64,000 nt of DNA, taken from Gracilaria gracilis. Taxonomy: Eukaryota; Rhodophyta; Florideophyceae; Gracilariales; Gracilariaceae. Shown one piece after another: positions 20,739 through 30,882 of the stretch (positions are counted from its first letter, which is position 1; every line of letters begins with the position of its first letter). A model generated the notes under the pieces. It was given only the letters and a program-made list of their open reading frames with translations. It was not told where the DNA came from and made no database searches. The stretch is from assembly GCA_030374805.1 (NCBI GenBank), contig JARGSG010000184.1, positions 248,001-312,000 on the forward strand, written 5' to 3'. The position numbers and the translations under genes are program-made.

Positions 20739-21985
20739 AAGATAGAGAGAGAAACCTTTACCTTCCATTGCTTAATCGTGTTTCATCGCGACAAATTTTG
20801 TTTATTCATATTTCATTATGGATCCACAGGGTTCTCTACTGGCCAAAACCGGCCGCTTGGGAGGTGACATGATTCGGCATGGCCCCGGCCTGATACAAAA
20901 AGTTGAGCAATTGCGAAATGGATTGGAACTTTATCCTATCCATGTGGGTGTAGTCTGCACAGATTGTAGAACCATGTGAGAACGCAGAATCCTTGAAAAG
21001 CTGTCCTCTTCTTTCTCTTTCTTCTTCTTCTTCTTCTTTAATCATTACACCTCCAAAGTAGTCTCATCTGGATCTCTTCTGATTTGTTCATGATCTATCG
21101 ACCTTATTGGGCTCTTCAGGGCCAAAAGCAACAGAAACGGACATATCAGAAAACCAGCGACTGCACTCTCTCCCTCTTTCTTGTGAGTACGCTAGCTAAA
21201 TACAACGTAGTTGCTAACAGAGTGTTTTGTTGAAAGAAACATTCTCTCCTTACTATAGGAATTCTAACACACGATCAGACTTTTTTCTAATACTTTCAGC
21301 AACGGGAGATCCCTGACGCTCTCGCAGGGGAGGAAGGTAAATACGCCTTGACGTCATCCGTTTCGGACATCTGTGGAGGAAATGGTGAACGTCGTTTACG
21401 ACTTGCAATTTCAAACCAGTTTCCTTCCGATCAGATGCGAGCCGAGACGGTGCAGAGTTGTCCCGTGTCTCACATGAAGTTGAGCTAACGCCCTTTCTAC
21501 TTCTCTTTGGTCGTCATCTTCTCCAAATGCTGTTGTACTTCTTGTCATAACGGTTCCACATTTCGTGATAGTATGGTTCAAGCATGTTCTTATAAAAGCA
21601 AAACAAATACAGTCCTTTGTTAATGCCATACCCTTGGGAGATAATCTCCTCTCTCCTGCCCCCAGGTTAAAAAGAGGGTTTTCTTCAAACAATTTCTTAA
21701 GCGGATCGAAAAAACTGGAGTTGAAAACCCCAATGCTTTCTCGTCTACCAAGGGGTTTGAGAGCTGCGTTTCGATGTCTAAAACATTGCTCCTTGTAAAA
21801 ACACTATCTGCTTCTCTATAAAGAGAGGCTAGACCGCTCTTGTCATTCTACTTGAAGAAGGAACGAAATCTTTGAGCTTGACAGAGAAAGCTTCAAGTAA
21901 AGCGAAAACCTGAAAATATACTACAGTCGATTTATAAACAGGCAGTGTTGCTCATTTTGAGTGTAGTTTTTGGAGGAGGAGTGAT

Positions 21986-22005
21986 GATAGTCGACGATAG
22001 TCGAC
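21986..22005. repeat. Short tandem duplication of a GATAGTCGAC unit
   Basis: Two adjacent copies of GATAGTCGAC, each holding the palindrome GTCGAC, followed by a further GAC. It is in non-coding DNA and may be simple slippage or a paired protein-binding site. Confidence 0.5.
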
Positions 22006-22827
22006 GACACTCAAAATAATGAATAACTGCTGCACCCGCATATCTATTCGTATTTTTAGGCTAGTGAACACAGCCACAGCCATTAGACCAGATCGATCAT
22101 GCTAGGATGTTTGGCGCTGAGGAATGGTTACCTTTTCGGTCCATTATATTGCTTCTCAAAAACCCAGTTGCCAATCATACTTTCTTAGCCACACTGCAGA
22201 ACGGTTACGTGATGAACGCGTTGTTCTGCTAGAGCTTCATTGTGACTATGCACTACTACGGTGCTTTTGGTCTACAAAGCGTAACCTTTTTATGAATAGT
22301 TGGCTTGGTAAACCATAAATTGAACTTCTTCGGGGACGAGCGTTGAGATGCACAGGTTCACAATGTGAGGCTGTGTGAACAAGTTTTCACCCCCAGAGCT
22401 TGGACCCCTGCTGCACCAAGGTGCCTTCCACATGTGGTTTGTTGGAACGCCCTGAGGGGCGGATGTGTATGTTCGCCGAGCAGACACACAACAGGAAGTC
22501 TGACATCGTTCAACATTCGAATCTTCAAGTTTAAAATAAGCGTGGCACTGTAATAATGCAAAGGATATGAACGTCTCGATAAAGGCTTATCATTGGCCCA
22601 TTCAAAAAATTTCAAATCGAGGGCATTTGAAAAATTCAAACTGTGTTACGTCTGAAGGATGGCAGTAGTTCTGCATGGATCGATGCATCCATTGTCCTAG
22701 GTTCCCAGGCTTTTCCCCTAGGCTGGTGGGCTCATCGTCCACAAAAATTGTCTATTCAGGCAGGCATTGGGCTCTCGACCTGCACTAGCCATCATTCCCT
22801 TCGAGAGCTTCGACTTTGTACCGCATC

Positions 22828-25800
22828 ATGGCCGACGACACCATCACGGAATCAATGGAGGAGCATGATACCTTCGTCTCCGTCGACGTCTATCAGCAAT
22901 CTCAGTCAGAACTTCCTTCTGCTCTTAATGAAAACACGGAAACGGACTTGCATACCGTTCATGAAGAAGATTGGAATGCATCGGAGTATGAGCCATCCGC
23001 GAATGAAACCATCCATGACCACTCGGTGACTGACACAGCCGCTTTTATATGGGACTTGGCAAACAATTCTGAACTCGCTGGAGCACGAGAGGCTGATACC
23101 AACAGTGATGAATCGGAAGCAACGCGAATGGATGGAACGGACACGCATCTTCCTGTAACACAAGGTTACAGGGAAGACGAACCCCACTCTGAAGCACGTA
23201 TGTCGTCACCGTATGTGTCGATGGACGCAGTTGCTGTCGATGAAAATGGTTGCCAAGTTCGTAATTCCGCTCCGACGCCACGACATGCGCTTAGGTCCCC
23301 GTTACATCGTCCTCCTGCAAGGTGGTCTATTTCAGCTAAAGATGAATTGTTCATGCACGACACTCTATACGAGTCTGGAACGGCAGATGACCAATACCAG
23401 CTTGAAGCAGAAGCCTCACCCTTACCAAGTCCAGAGGTTGAGTATGACCTTGAGCGTTTCAGACGGTCTTCAGTCAGAGACTCCGGAAATCTTCCAGATT
23501 CGTTCATGGCCCACCGCAACCAAGAGTTGTCTGACGACGAAGATGGCAGGCGCGAACTTAATTCCGCATCTCGGGGCATAACATCATATGAATTCGAAAA
23601 CCCCTTCAAGGCGCTGGATGATGAGGAAGTGACCAATGTCATTTTGCTTTCCAAGTCGGGAGACATGACTTCAGAGGAGCGCCAGACTTTGAGAAATATT
23701 ACAGCAAACCCGAATGCCCCAGAGGCTAAAGTCATAAAACGTCTAATCGAGACAATCACTTTCCAGGACGAGCAGTTACGGATCGAAAGAGAAGCCGAAG
23801 TACATCTTGCTGATGAAATGCTTGAAAAGGAGCGTAGAAGGTTTTCAGCTGCCGACTTAGAGAGGTCAGCTGCTTGCTACACTCTTATCGAAGAGGTCGA
23901 CAAAGAGCGTCAGTATGCTTTTGAACTTGAGGAACAGAACACCAGTTTGTTGGCCGAGCTTGAGCGACTTCGTGCCGAAAAGAAAGAAATTCATCTATTC
24001 TTTTCAAAGTACGATTCTGAGTTTGACTTATCGAACGGAGTATCAGAGTCTCTGTCCTCCGCTGTGAACCACATCAGTGAGTTCCGTGCTGAGAAAGAGA
24101 AGGCTGTGGCCGACTTTGAGAACAGAATAGCATCCTACGTGGAACGTCTCACGAAAACCGAATCATTGCTCGCAGAAAATCGGAAGCGTTACGATCAGCT
24201 GTTTCACGAGAATGAGCAACTTCGCAAATTGGGAGCAAACGATAATCAATATCCCCGAATTGGAAATCACTCCCCTCAAGGATCTTCTCCACGTCGTGCT
24301 TCAGTGCCTTCAAACAATGTCGATAGAGAGCGCATTGATTTGCTCCGAAGAGTGGAAGAGCAAGAGTATCAACTTGATGATCTTCGTGCGGCACAACAAG
24401 ATTTCGAACGTGCAAAGGAAAGAAACAGCAAGCTGATCCTTCGATTGAATGTAGAAATTCAAGATGCTCACAAGGAAAACGTTGATCTCAGGAACCAGCG
24501 AGATGAAGCAGAAAAGAAGCATCGGGCTGCGAAGGAGGCAGCAAAGTCAGGGGTGGATAAATTCTTGAAGTATTCTGCAGAGATGACGAGCAACATGCAA
24601 GAAGCCGCCAGCACTTTGGATCAAACAGAGAACGAGGTTGCACAACTCCGCAGCCAACTTGAGGACCAAAAGACTGCCTTCAATGTCATGAAGTCAACAT
24701 CACATGAGCTGGAGAACATTCTCAAGAAGGCCACGGAAGACATCGTGACGAAGTCAAAGGCTAGCTCTGAGTTCACTTCGGAAGCAGGCGCTCCCCGTCA
24801 TGCTTTGGTGGATGCAATAACCACTTCAATTCGTGACGAGCTTTCTCGAGCCCAAGCACTGTTGGTTGAACGAGGAGCGGAGACCGACAAACTCCGAAAA
24901 GAAATTCAGGACAAGAATATGGCTCTTTCGGTGCTTCGAAGTGAGTGCACCCGACTCCGATCACTCGAATATATCAATAGGCGAAGCAGTGTTATTCGAA
25001 GAGTGAGCAATGGACATCTTGCAGATGAGCAGCAGGCGTTTTTGCGGCGCCTCTCTGAGAAGTTAGGATGCAAGCCGTCGAACGAGAAACAAGTGGTGGA
25101 ACAGCTTTCGGCTCGTATTGAACTGCTTCTTGCTCGCAGCCAGAAGTCCGAACAAGCTTGTGAAGAGCTGCGAATGGAGATAGAAGAAAGAGAGTCCAGA
25201 GTGAAGAAGATCAAGGCTGAATTGGAAGCTGATATTGCAACCCTTAAGGCTGAGAATGCAGGCCTGGAAAACGCAAGGCACATTGCAGAGAAGGAAAGAG
25301 AGGTCTTCGAGGAGAAGTACTCTGAGCTTATCCGTCAGAGGGACGTCACTCGTGATTCTTTCGGGGACCTTACTATCTCCTCATATGGGGACCATTCTTC
25401 TCGGCGCCAAAGCATGTTCTCCAACTACGACATGGAAAACACTTCATCTCGATGGAGCGATCCGTTGATAGAAGCAGCGATATATTCGTTGGACTCTCTT
25501 ATCGGAAGAAAGGAAGACTTCGCGGCAAGGTACAGAATGTTGCGTGAAAAACTCGAGGGCTTAATCAGTAACATGGGTACAAAAGATGAATTGGACAACG
25601 CATCTCGTGCAATTCTTATCGAATCAAAGGCATTCCAGGATGAGATATATGGTATGATGAACGTGCAGAGCGGAATCATTGCCAAGATACGATCGGGAGG
25701 GTCAGAAGCATCCGATGGATTGCAAGAGGCGCGCGAAGAAGAAGATGAGACTGAGGAGACTTCTTTGCCGTATATCAACGACGTTAACATTGACGTTGCC

Positions 25801-27171
25801 CAACCAATTGACGATAGTCAGAGTCAGCTCTCTCTTCAATTTAATACTGGTACCGGTGAGCTCCGTCTACAAGACAAGGAAACCACAGGTTTCCTCAAGA
25901 AGCAATTCCAGCATATTTGTGGCTTATACGAAGGCAAGTTGAGAGCAAATGCGCAGCTTTGCGGGATTGTCCAGGAACAGAAGGTCGAGCTCGATTCGTT
26001 GAAGAGTGCCAATGATGACCTAGAGTATACTCTTTCTGAGCAGAGGGATACTTACACAACCTTTGTCGCTCGACTTGCAGTCTTGATTGGCTGTGGGGAG
26101 TCAGCAGTCTCGGTGGAGGACAGGGTCAACTCAATTGTTCGTGGACAACTCAATGTGATGGATGATTTGGCCATGGTGGATGCCCGCCAGGCTCAGATGG
26201 TGAAGAGGATTGCGAGTTTAACTACGCAGAAGGCCTTCTTGTCGAAGATAATTGGTCTGTATCAGTCGAAGTACAAGCTCGACATTTTCGCTGTCACTGC
26301 AGAACAGCGTGCCAATCCACTACGCCGTCTTCGAGTGATGTTCCGAGCAACGTTGGCAGCGACGAGAATGCTCAGACCAGAGCAAGGTGCGGTTGCGATA
26401 ACTCAAGTGAACGCTTCAGACTTCTACGAAATTCCTCGACACAGTGCTATTGCACGACGTCCGCAATCGTCGATAATCTTAATGGATGCCTCAATGGCAC
26501 TTTCAGCAATCCCTCGGTTGGAGCAGGCAATTGTCGACAGAGATGATGAGATTTCCAACTTGAAGGAATCAATTACCGCCCTCAGCAGGTCCACAAATGT
26601 ATTGCGAGAGACCAACAATGCAGTGAGAAGCTTGAAGCCCCCCTCATTTGCGTATAACGATGATGTTGTGAACCGCAAGAACGATTTGTCGAGGAAGCTG
26701 CGAGATGTTATTGCCGAGAGAGAAGACTTGGAGAAGAGACTAACTCGTGAAAAGCAAAGTCGCGTGGCAGCCGAGGCGAGAGTTGTGAAGTATGTGGACA
26801 GGGTTAGTGCCATGAAGAAGAAGCTTCAGAGGGCAAGCTCCCATGCTGATTCTAAGGAACGCACATACAAGGCTGCTATCCGTCATCTGAAGGAGAAGGC
26901 AGACCACGCAACGCGTGCTGAGGTACCAGGAGACGAAAACGTTGATCCCCTTGGAGAGCGAAGCCAAAGGGGTAAGGAACAGATTACGATTCCTAGAGGC
27001 GTCCTTGAATCGTACATTTCTAGAGCAGAGACCGAAATGTCAAAGGTAAGGGCAGGAAGTGGGGCACACGAGGAATTGCTTTACTACATCGGTCAAATGC
27101 GGAAGGCTATGCGACGGGTGAAAGATTACAACTCCGGTTCGCAATCAGAACTTGTTCCTACGGAAGCTTGA
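22828..27171 (+). CDS. Very long coiled-coil protein, function unknown
   Basis: From the ATG at 22828 the protein is 1447 residues in a single exon. Residues 1-~270 are acidic and disordered, with Ser/Pro sites such as SPLPSPEVEYD. From ~285 to ~1130 it is almost continuous heptad coiled coil, rich in Glu, Lys, Arg and Leu (for example EQNTSLLAELERLRAEKKEI). Short breaks occur at RRASVPSNNVDRE and YGDHSSRRQSM. A less helical patch (~1160-1230) is followed by more coiled coil and a basic C-terminus with YISRAETEMSKVRAG and LLYYIGQMRKAMRRVKDYN. No motor head, GRIP, FHA or kinase domain is seen. Length and layout resemble spindle-, Golgi- or nuclear-pore-tethering proteins. Coiled coils align to many families by composition alone, so I do not name one. 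Confidence 0.85.
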   Translation: MADDTITESMEEHDTFVSVDVYQQSQSELPSALNENTETDLHTVHEEDWNASEYEPSANETIHDHSVTDTAAFIWDLANNSELAGAREADTNSDESEATRMDGTDTHLPVTQGYREDEPHSEARMSSPYVSMDAVAVDENGCQVRNSAPTPRHALRSPLHRPPARWSISAKDELFMHDTLYESGTADDQYQLEAEASPLPSPEVEYDLERFRRSSVRDSGNLPDSFMAHRNQELSDDEDGRRELNSASRGITSYEFENPFKALDDEEVTNVILLSKSGDMTSEERQTLRNITANPNAPEAKVIKRLIETITFQDEQLRIEREAEVHLADEMLEKERRRFSAADLERSAACYTLIEEVDKERQYAFELEEQNTSLLAELERLRAEKKEIHLFFSKYDSEFDLSNGVSESLSSAVNHISEFRAEKEKAVADFENRIASYVERLTKTESLLAENRKRYDQLFHENEQLRKLGANDNQYPRIGNHSPQGSSPRRASVPSNNVDRERIDLLRRVEEQEYQLDDLRAAQQDFERAKERNSKLILRLNVEIQDAHKENVDLRNQRDEAEKKHRAAKEAAKSGVDKFLKYSAEMTSNMQEAASTLDQTENEVAQLRSQLEDQKTAFNVMKSTSHELENILKKATEDIVTKSKASSEFTSEAGAPRHALVDAITTSIRDELSRAQALLVERGAETDKLRKEIQDKNMALSVLRSECTRLRSLEYINRRSSVIRRVSNGHLADEQQAFLRRLSEKLGCKPSNEKQVVEQLSARIELLLARSQKSEQACEELRMEIEERESRVKKIKAELEADIATLKAENAGLENARHIAEKEREVFEEKYSELIRQRDVTRDSFGDLTISSYGDHSSRRQSMFSNYDMENTSSRWSDPLIEAAIYSLDSLIGRKEDFAARYRMLREKLEGLISNMGTKDELDNASRAILIESKAFQDEIYGMMNVQSGIIAKIRSGGSEASDGLQEAREEEDETEETSLPYINDVNIDVAQPIDDSQSQLSLQFNTGTGELRLQDKETTGFLKKQFQHICGLYEGKLRANAQLCGIVQEQKVELDSLKSANDDLEYTLSEQRDTYTTFVARLAVLIGCGESAVSVEDRVNSIVRGQLNVMDDLAMVDARQAQMVKRIASLTTQKAFLSKIIGLYQSKYKLDIFAVTAEQRANPLRRLRVMFRATLAATRMLRPEQGAVAITQVNASDFYEIPRHSAIARRPQSSIILMDASMALSAIPRLEQAIVDRDDEISNLKESITALSRSTNVLRETNNAVRSLKPPSFAYNDDVVNRKNDLSRKLRDVIAEREDLEKRLTREKQSRVAAEARVVKYVDRVSAMKKKLQRASSHADSKERTYKAAIRHLKEKADHATRAEVPGDENVDPLGERSQRGKEQITIPRGVLESYISRAETEMSKVRAGSGAHEELLYYIGQMRKAMRRVKDYNSGSQSELVPTEA

Positions 27172-27232
27172 GAGAACGTTTGAGTACGAGTAAAGCACAA
27201 ACAAAGTGTAATGGTTATAGAATTCCAGTTTT

Positions 27233-27629
27233 CTAGTGCTCGATGACTCCCAATAGTTCATCGTCTCTATACAAAAAGAAGTCTTTGCCGTCGACGACTA
27301 CTTTTGAACCACCGTATTCCGGCAAAAGGACATCATCCCCTTCCTTAACAGACGGTTGAATCAAGGTGCCATCGGTAGTCCTCGCGCCCGGACCAACTGC
27401 AATCACTTTTCCTTCATTCAGTTTGCTGACGGCAGACTCGGGCAAGATTACGCCACCGCGACTAGTCTTCTCTGCGACTGCTTTCTGAATAAGAACCCGA
27501 TCGAGTAGGGGGACGATTCTTTTCACAATTCTGGAAGCCTATTGAGGGGTATAAGACGGTTAGGCTTCTGAGATACAACATAGGGAGATCAAAAGGGAGG
27601 GAAGGGAAAGAGGATGATTTACGTACCAT
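27233..27629 (-). CDS. Mitochondrial-type 10 kDa chaperonin (Cpn10/GroES), start codon isolated in its own exon
   Basis: Cpn10 caps the Cpn60 folding chamber. Exon 2 (27538-27233) encodes ASRIVKRIVPLLDRVLIQKA through a mobile loop (KTSRGGVILPE), GKVIAVGPG, KEGDDVLLPEYGGSKV and the ending ELLGVIEH. Its frame has no ATG at the expected place. Directly upstream an 88-nt intron (GTACGTAAAT...CTCAATAG, 27626-27539) joins ATG at 27629-27627 to GCT TCC AGA, giving MASRIVKRIVPLLDRV and a total of 102 residues, the normal family length. Thus the first coding exon contains only the three bases of the start codon plus 5' UTR. The gene is divergent from LSM8. The splice is inferred from frame, consensus and homology. 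A plastid Cpn20 is excluded because only one domain is present. Confidence 0.93.
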
Positions 27630-28200
27630 TTGATTGCGATTGCAGAGTAGGACGAATCTGAGTTATTTCTCAGCAACGAGTTGTTGTACGAGAAGAACGG
27701 AAGGCAAAAGTGGGTACGGTACGGGCGGGTGCTCGGGGAAGATCAATAGCGGGCAGTTTGGATGTGATCGACGACGACTAGGTTCTTGATCCGACTCCGA
27801 GCTATGGGGACTGCCAATCGTCACATATGATTGGCGCACGTGCACACAGCACTTCGAGTGATGATGAATGATTTGGATCCTTTTAGAAAACCGCATAAAA
27901 TCGCAAGAAATGGAAGAGTCCAGATTTCCAGAACTGGACATTTAGCTGGTATAGTTTAGAAACCGTTGGTAACCCCTATCCGTTCTCGTTTTAAGTTTGA
28001 ATTCTCCTTCTTCCCAGGGCCTGCGAGGACTTGCTTGTTTTTATTTCCCCATTCACTCAACAGTTGCTTTGACTAGGCTATTCCACCTGGGGGAAGTGGT
28101 ACTAGCTCTGACCTCTTTAGAAGCATCCGATTGTTACGATAACGCTGAGTTTTGATCTATTGAACTGCCGATCGCTAGATACATCTTCAACATCCTCAGC
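27630..28200. promoter_or_regulatory. Divergent promoter region Cpn10 / LSM8
   Basis: A 571 bp interval between two divergent start codons. It includes a TAGATACATC element close to the LSM8 start (28175). An open minus-strand frame at 27663-27941 is rich in Ser/His/Pro and lacks features; I treat it as chance. Confidence 0.4.
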
Positions 28201-28640
28201 ATGGCTTCTAAGCAAAAAGGAAAGAAAGAGCAATCGGGGAAGAGCGCAGGGCGAAAATCAATGTTACTTGACTATGTTGACAAAAGAGTGGGCGTGATTA
28301 CAAACGATGGGCGCATGATTTTGGGGCTTCTACGAGGATTCGATCAGGTATGCAACATCGTTCTTGAGAAGTGCGTTGAGCGCGTGTTTGAAGCGAACAA
28401 ACCTATGCAAACAATCGCATCTGATCCACTAAATACGTTCATCATTAGAGGTGATAACATAGCAGTCATTGGTGAGATAGACGCGGAGAAGGATGAAAAA
28501 GAAACATGGACTTCTAAGCGGGTACGCAATGCATTTCAGTCCTCGAGCTTTTCCAACAACGAATTGTATCTGACTTTGTTTATTTGTTTTGTCGTGCCGG
28601 GCGCAACCAGGGACATCCTATAAATCTAGTGCACCACTAA
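28201..28640 (+). CDS. LSM8: U6 snRNA-associated Sm-like protein LSM8, one intron
   Basis: LSM8 specifies the nuclear LSM2-8 ring that binds the 3' end of U6 snRNA. Exon 1 (28201-28521) encodes a basic N-terminal tail, then Sm1 (DYVDKRVGVITNDGRMILG, LLRGFDQVCNIVLE) and Sm2 (FIIRGDNIAVIGEID). The RGDN-x-AVIGEID string is LSM8-specific among LSM proteins. Reading through exon 1 gives an unrelated tail ending at 28623. Instead an 89-nt intron (GTACGC...AACCAG, 28522-28610) joins TSKR to GHPINLVHH and a TAA at 28638. That ending aligns with the plant LSM8 C-terminus (SKLRAHPLKPVVH), which strongly supports the splice. The product is 116 residues; the extra ~18 residues over plant LSM8 are the Lys/Ser-rich N-terminus. 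Confidence 0.93.
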
Positions 28641-29001
28641 CTAGAAATGTTCACCCTCACCATAAGAGGCGCCCAGTCGAGAGCGGCACCTAAACCGACG
28701 CGAAGGGGGCTGGTCGAAGGCGGTTTGGTATTGGTCGGACTCCGACCGCCTCCGTGCCTCGGCTAATTACGTGAATTAATAATACTGCTCAGTCCCTCGG
28801 ATCATCTGGATAGCAAATTAATTACTGATTCAATAGCGACAAAAAGGGAGCCATCCACGCAGTGATGCTTGGTTCACGGTCAACTCAACAGGTAGAGGGA
28901 ACTCCTCGGCTTCGGAATAAGCATTTACAAGAGCTCCTTCTTTGTGGTTGGTCTTACGAGAACGCACTGGTCCGACTTCGGCAGCTCTGCGACGCAAAAT
29001 C
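28641..29001. other. Intergenic region with a GC-rich hairpin
   Basis: Contains the 3' flank of LSM8 and 5' flank of the release-factor gene. At 28735-28749 GGTCGG-ACT-CCGACC forms a 6-bp stem with a 3-base loop, and the flanking GGCGG (28721-28725) can extend the pairing with GCCTCC after it. The downstream flank is AT-rich (AATTAATAATA). It could be a terminator-like or structured-RNA element, but I recognise no known RNA. Confidence 0.35.
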
Positions 29002-29757
29002 ATGGCACGAAGGGCCGTTGCGCAACTAGCGAATTTGGCTTTCTCTTCGCCGCTGTCTTGCCGCCTTGTCCCCCTCCCGCATCACAACAACGCAGTGTCA
29101 CGAGCACGAGCAAATGGTCATTTAATCGTTTCGGGCTTGCCGTACAGACGGGCCTGTCTGTCCTCGAGACGAACAGCTGTGAATTGCGCTCTCACGTCTC
29201 CGACACTTTCTGACGTGCCGAACGACGTACATAGACCCTTCAGCAGTGAATCGCAAAGCGTACAACCAGTTGTTGGTGGTGATAAGCTTTCAGAAGTTCA
29301 AACTAAGTCCATTAAGGGTTACGAGCTACCTCCGATTAGAGAAGAGGACTTAGTTGAAGATTTTGTCAGAGGCTCAGGTGCCGGGGGTCAGAAAGTAAAC
29401 AAAACGTCGAACTGCGTGGTACGTACATTTCCATTGAACATATCTTAGCTTTCACTCCGCCGAATTGAGGGCATGAACTAACAGCTGTTTCCTACTCGCG
29501 GGTGTGGATTGAATCAGGTACTGAAACATACACCGTCTGGTATCGTGGTCAAATGCCAACAAACAAGGAGCAGAGACCAAAATCGAAAGCTCGCGAGGGA
29601 AATTTTGCAGCGAAGGCTTGATGAACAACTACAAGGAGAAGAGTCCTTGGCGGCAAAGGAATTGCATCTTGCCCGCGCAAGGAAGGCGAAACGGCGAAGG
29701 AAGGCTATCAAGAAGCACTTCAAATCACGGAGGGATAGAAGTCTCTTAGATTTCTGA
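29002..29757 (+). CDS. GGQ-domain organellar translation release/rescue factor (MTRFR/C12orf65-like), one intron
   Basis: Proteins of this class use a GGQ loop to hydrolyse peptidyl-tRNA on stalled mitochondrial (or plastid) ribosomes. Exon 1 (29002-29418) encodes a ~95-residue Arg/Ser-rich targeting region, then [27 protein letters not shown] with the catalytic GGQ. Exon 2 (29518-29757) continues [31 protein letters not shown] and a very basic tail, [20 protein letters not shown]. The 99-nt intron is GTACGT...AATCAG. The junction restores [16 protein letters not shown], which aligns with human C12orf65 ([16 protein letters not shown]). The joined product is 218 residues. The ATG at 29002 is the first in frame. 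It lacks the codon-recognition domains of RF1/RF2, so it should act without reading a stop codon. Confidence 0.92.
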
Positions 29758-30882
29758 AGGTGGACAGCTTTCCATGTTGAGAAGTCTGACGAGTTCGTAT
29801 GGCAAAGCCGACCTTGTTCTGCACTCGGACTTTCAAGCAGACGTGTACTCTTAAGCATGAACTCGTCTCACTGTCGAAGTAGTACATGTCTACCATGTTC
29901 GAGAGCTGTTCTCATGAAATGTGAAATGCCCTACGCCTAATGACGTCAAGGTTACCTTATCTTCCCAAGTTGGATCTTACGTCGGCTCTATGAATCTGTT
30001 TCTGTCCAGCAACGACATATTGCCACCAAGAGGCTCAACGAGCCCAGTTAGGTTGACGGCGATGATGCCAAAAAAGGAACGAAGAGGTTGTCGTGTTGGG
30101 AAGGGAAGCCTACCTGCGTCCACGCGAGGCGCTCACAGATGAGAAACAGTATGCGTCGTTTATGGGCCGTGTTGATATTATCCAGTATCGAACGAGCACC
30201 GTGCATAGACGAGTGTTGCAGAGACCATAGTATACCATAGTCTTCTGGTTTGTATTGGAGCTTTTGCGTTCGGTACTCGATTTCGAGGCTCCGTCATGAC
30301 TCATGAGGTGATTGAATCCAGAATACTGTGACTATTGTTTGTCCGGACACTATCGCCTGGCATAGTTCAGAGCCCGTGACGTTATGTATTTGGCGAGCTG
30401 ATTACGGTTTGATTGTTGTCGTTATTACGAAAAAAAGGCATGGAAGGATACTTTGTGATAACCTTATTTTCAACACCCGTACTAAGTTGCATTTATAGCT
30501 ATGTGCTCCAAGAGAGAGAGATGATAACAAGGCTTCGTGAAGATAAACCAATAGCCAAGTTAGGTGCTTTATAATGTCCCATACGCAATAACCTTAACAA
30601 GTTCCAGACAACAGCATGTCCATCCGCTATTATGAACAAAAACTCAAGAGCACCAAGCCTTCAATAACAACTACACTACGCAAGACAAGGCAACAACCAA
30701 AGTGGCAAAAGAATATTCTTACCAATAGCGCCTCCCCATCTCTCCCCCCGATGTTTTCTGATTCGCCAAGTTTAGTACAGTTAAGCTCGCAGTAAGTCGG
30801 CCTTCCAAAAGCAGAGCTCACAGGGAATTAATGTTATCGTACAAGAGCGAAACGCATACATTGAAGAAGATACAAAGTGTGG
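29758..30882. other. Intergenic region, nothing recognised
   Basis: About 1.1 kb between two convergent genes, so it holds two 3' ends. Open frames are short and unlike proteins. No tRNA or other known RNA signature was seen. An AAAAAAGG run and several AT-rich tracts (30420-30600) are the only notable features. Confidence 0.4.

Larger units (their letters stand above)
19936..22827. other. Gene-poor 2.9 kb interval with one weak spliced candidate
   Basis: This interval separates VID27 (-) from the long coiled-coil gene (+). Apart from the weak candidate at 20092-20738, no frame looks protein-like. Features seen: a CTT-repeat run near 21015-21040, a tandem GATAGTCGAC duplication at about 21986-22005, and multiple short A/T runs. 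No RNA gene was recognised. Low GC relative to coding neighbours fits non-coding DNA. Confidence 0.4.

Noticed and set aside
27663..27941. 92-codon minus-strand frame upstream of Cpn10
   Set aside because: It has no homology and lies in the shared promoter; the Cpn10 5' UTR exon probably begins within it.
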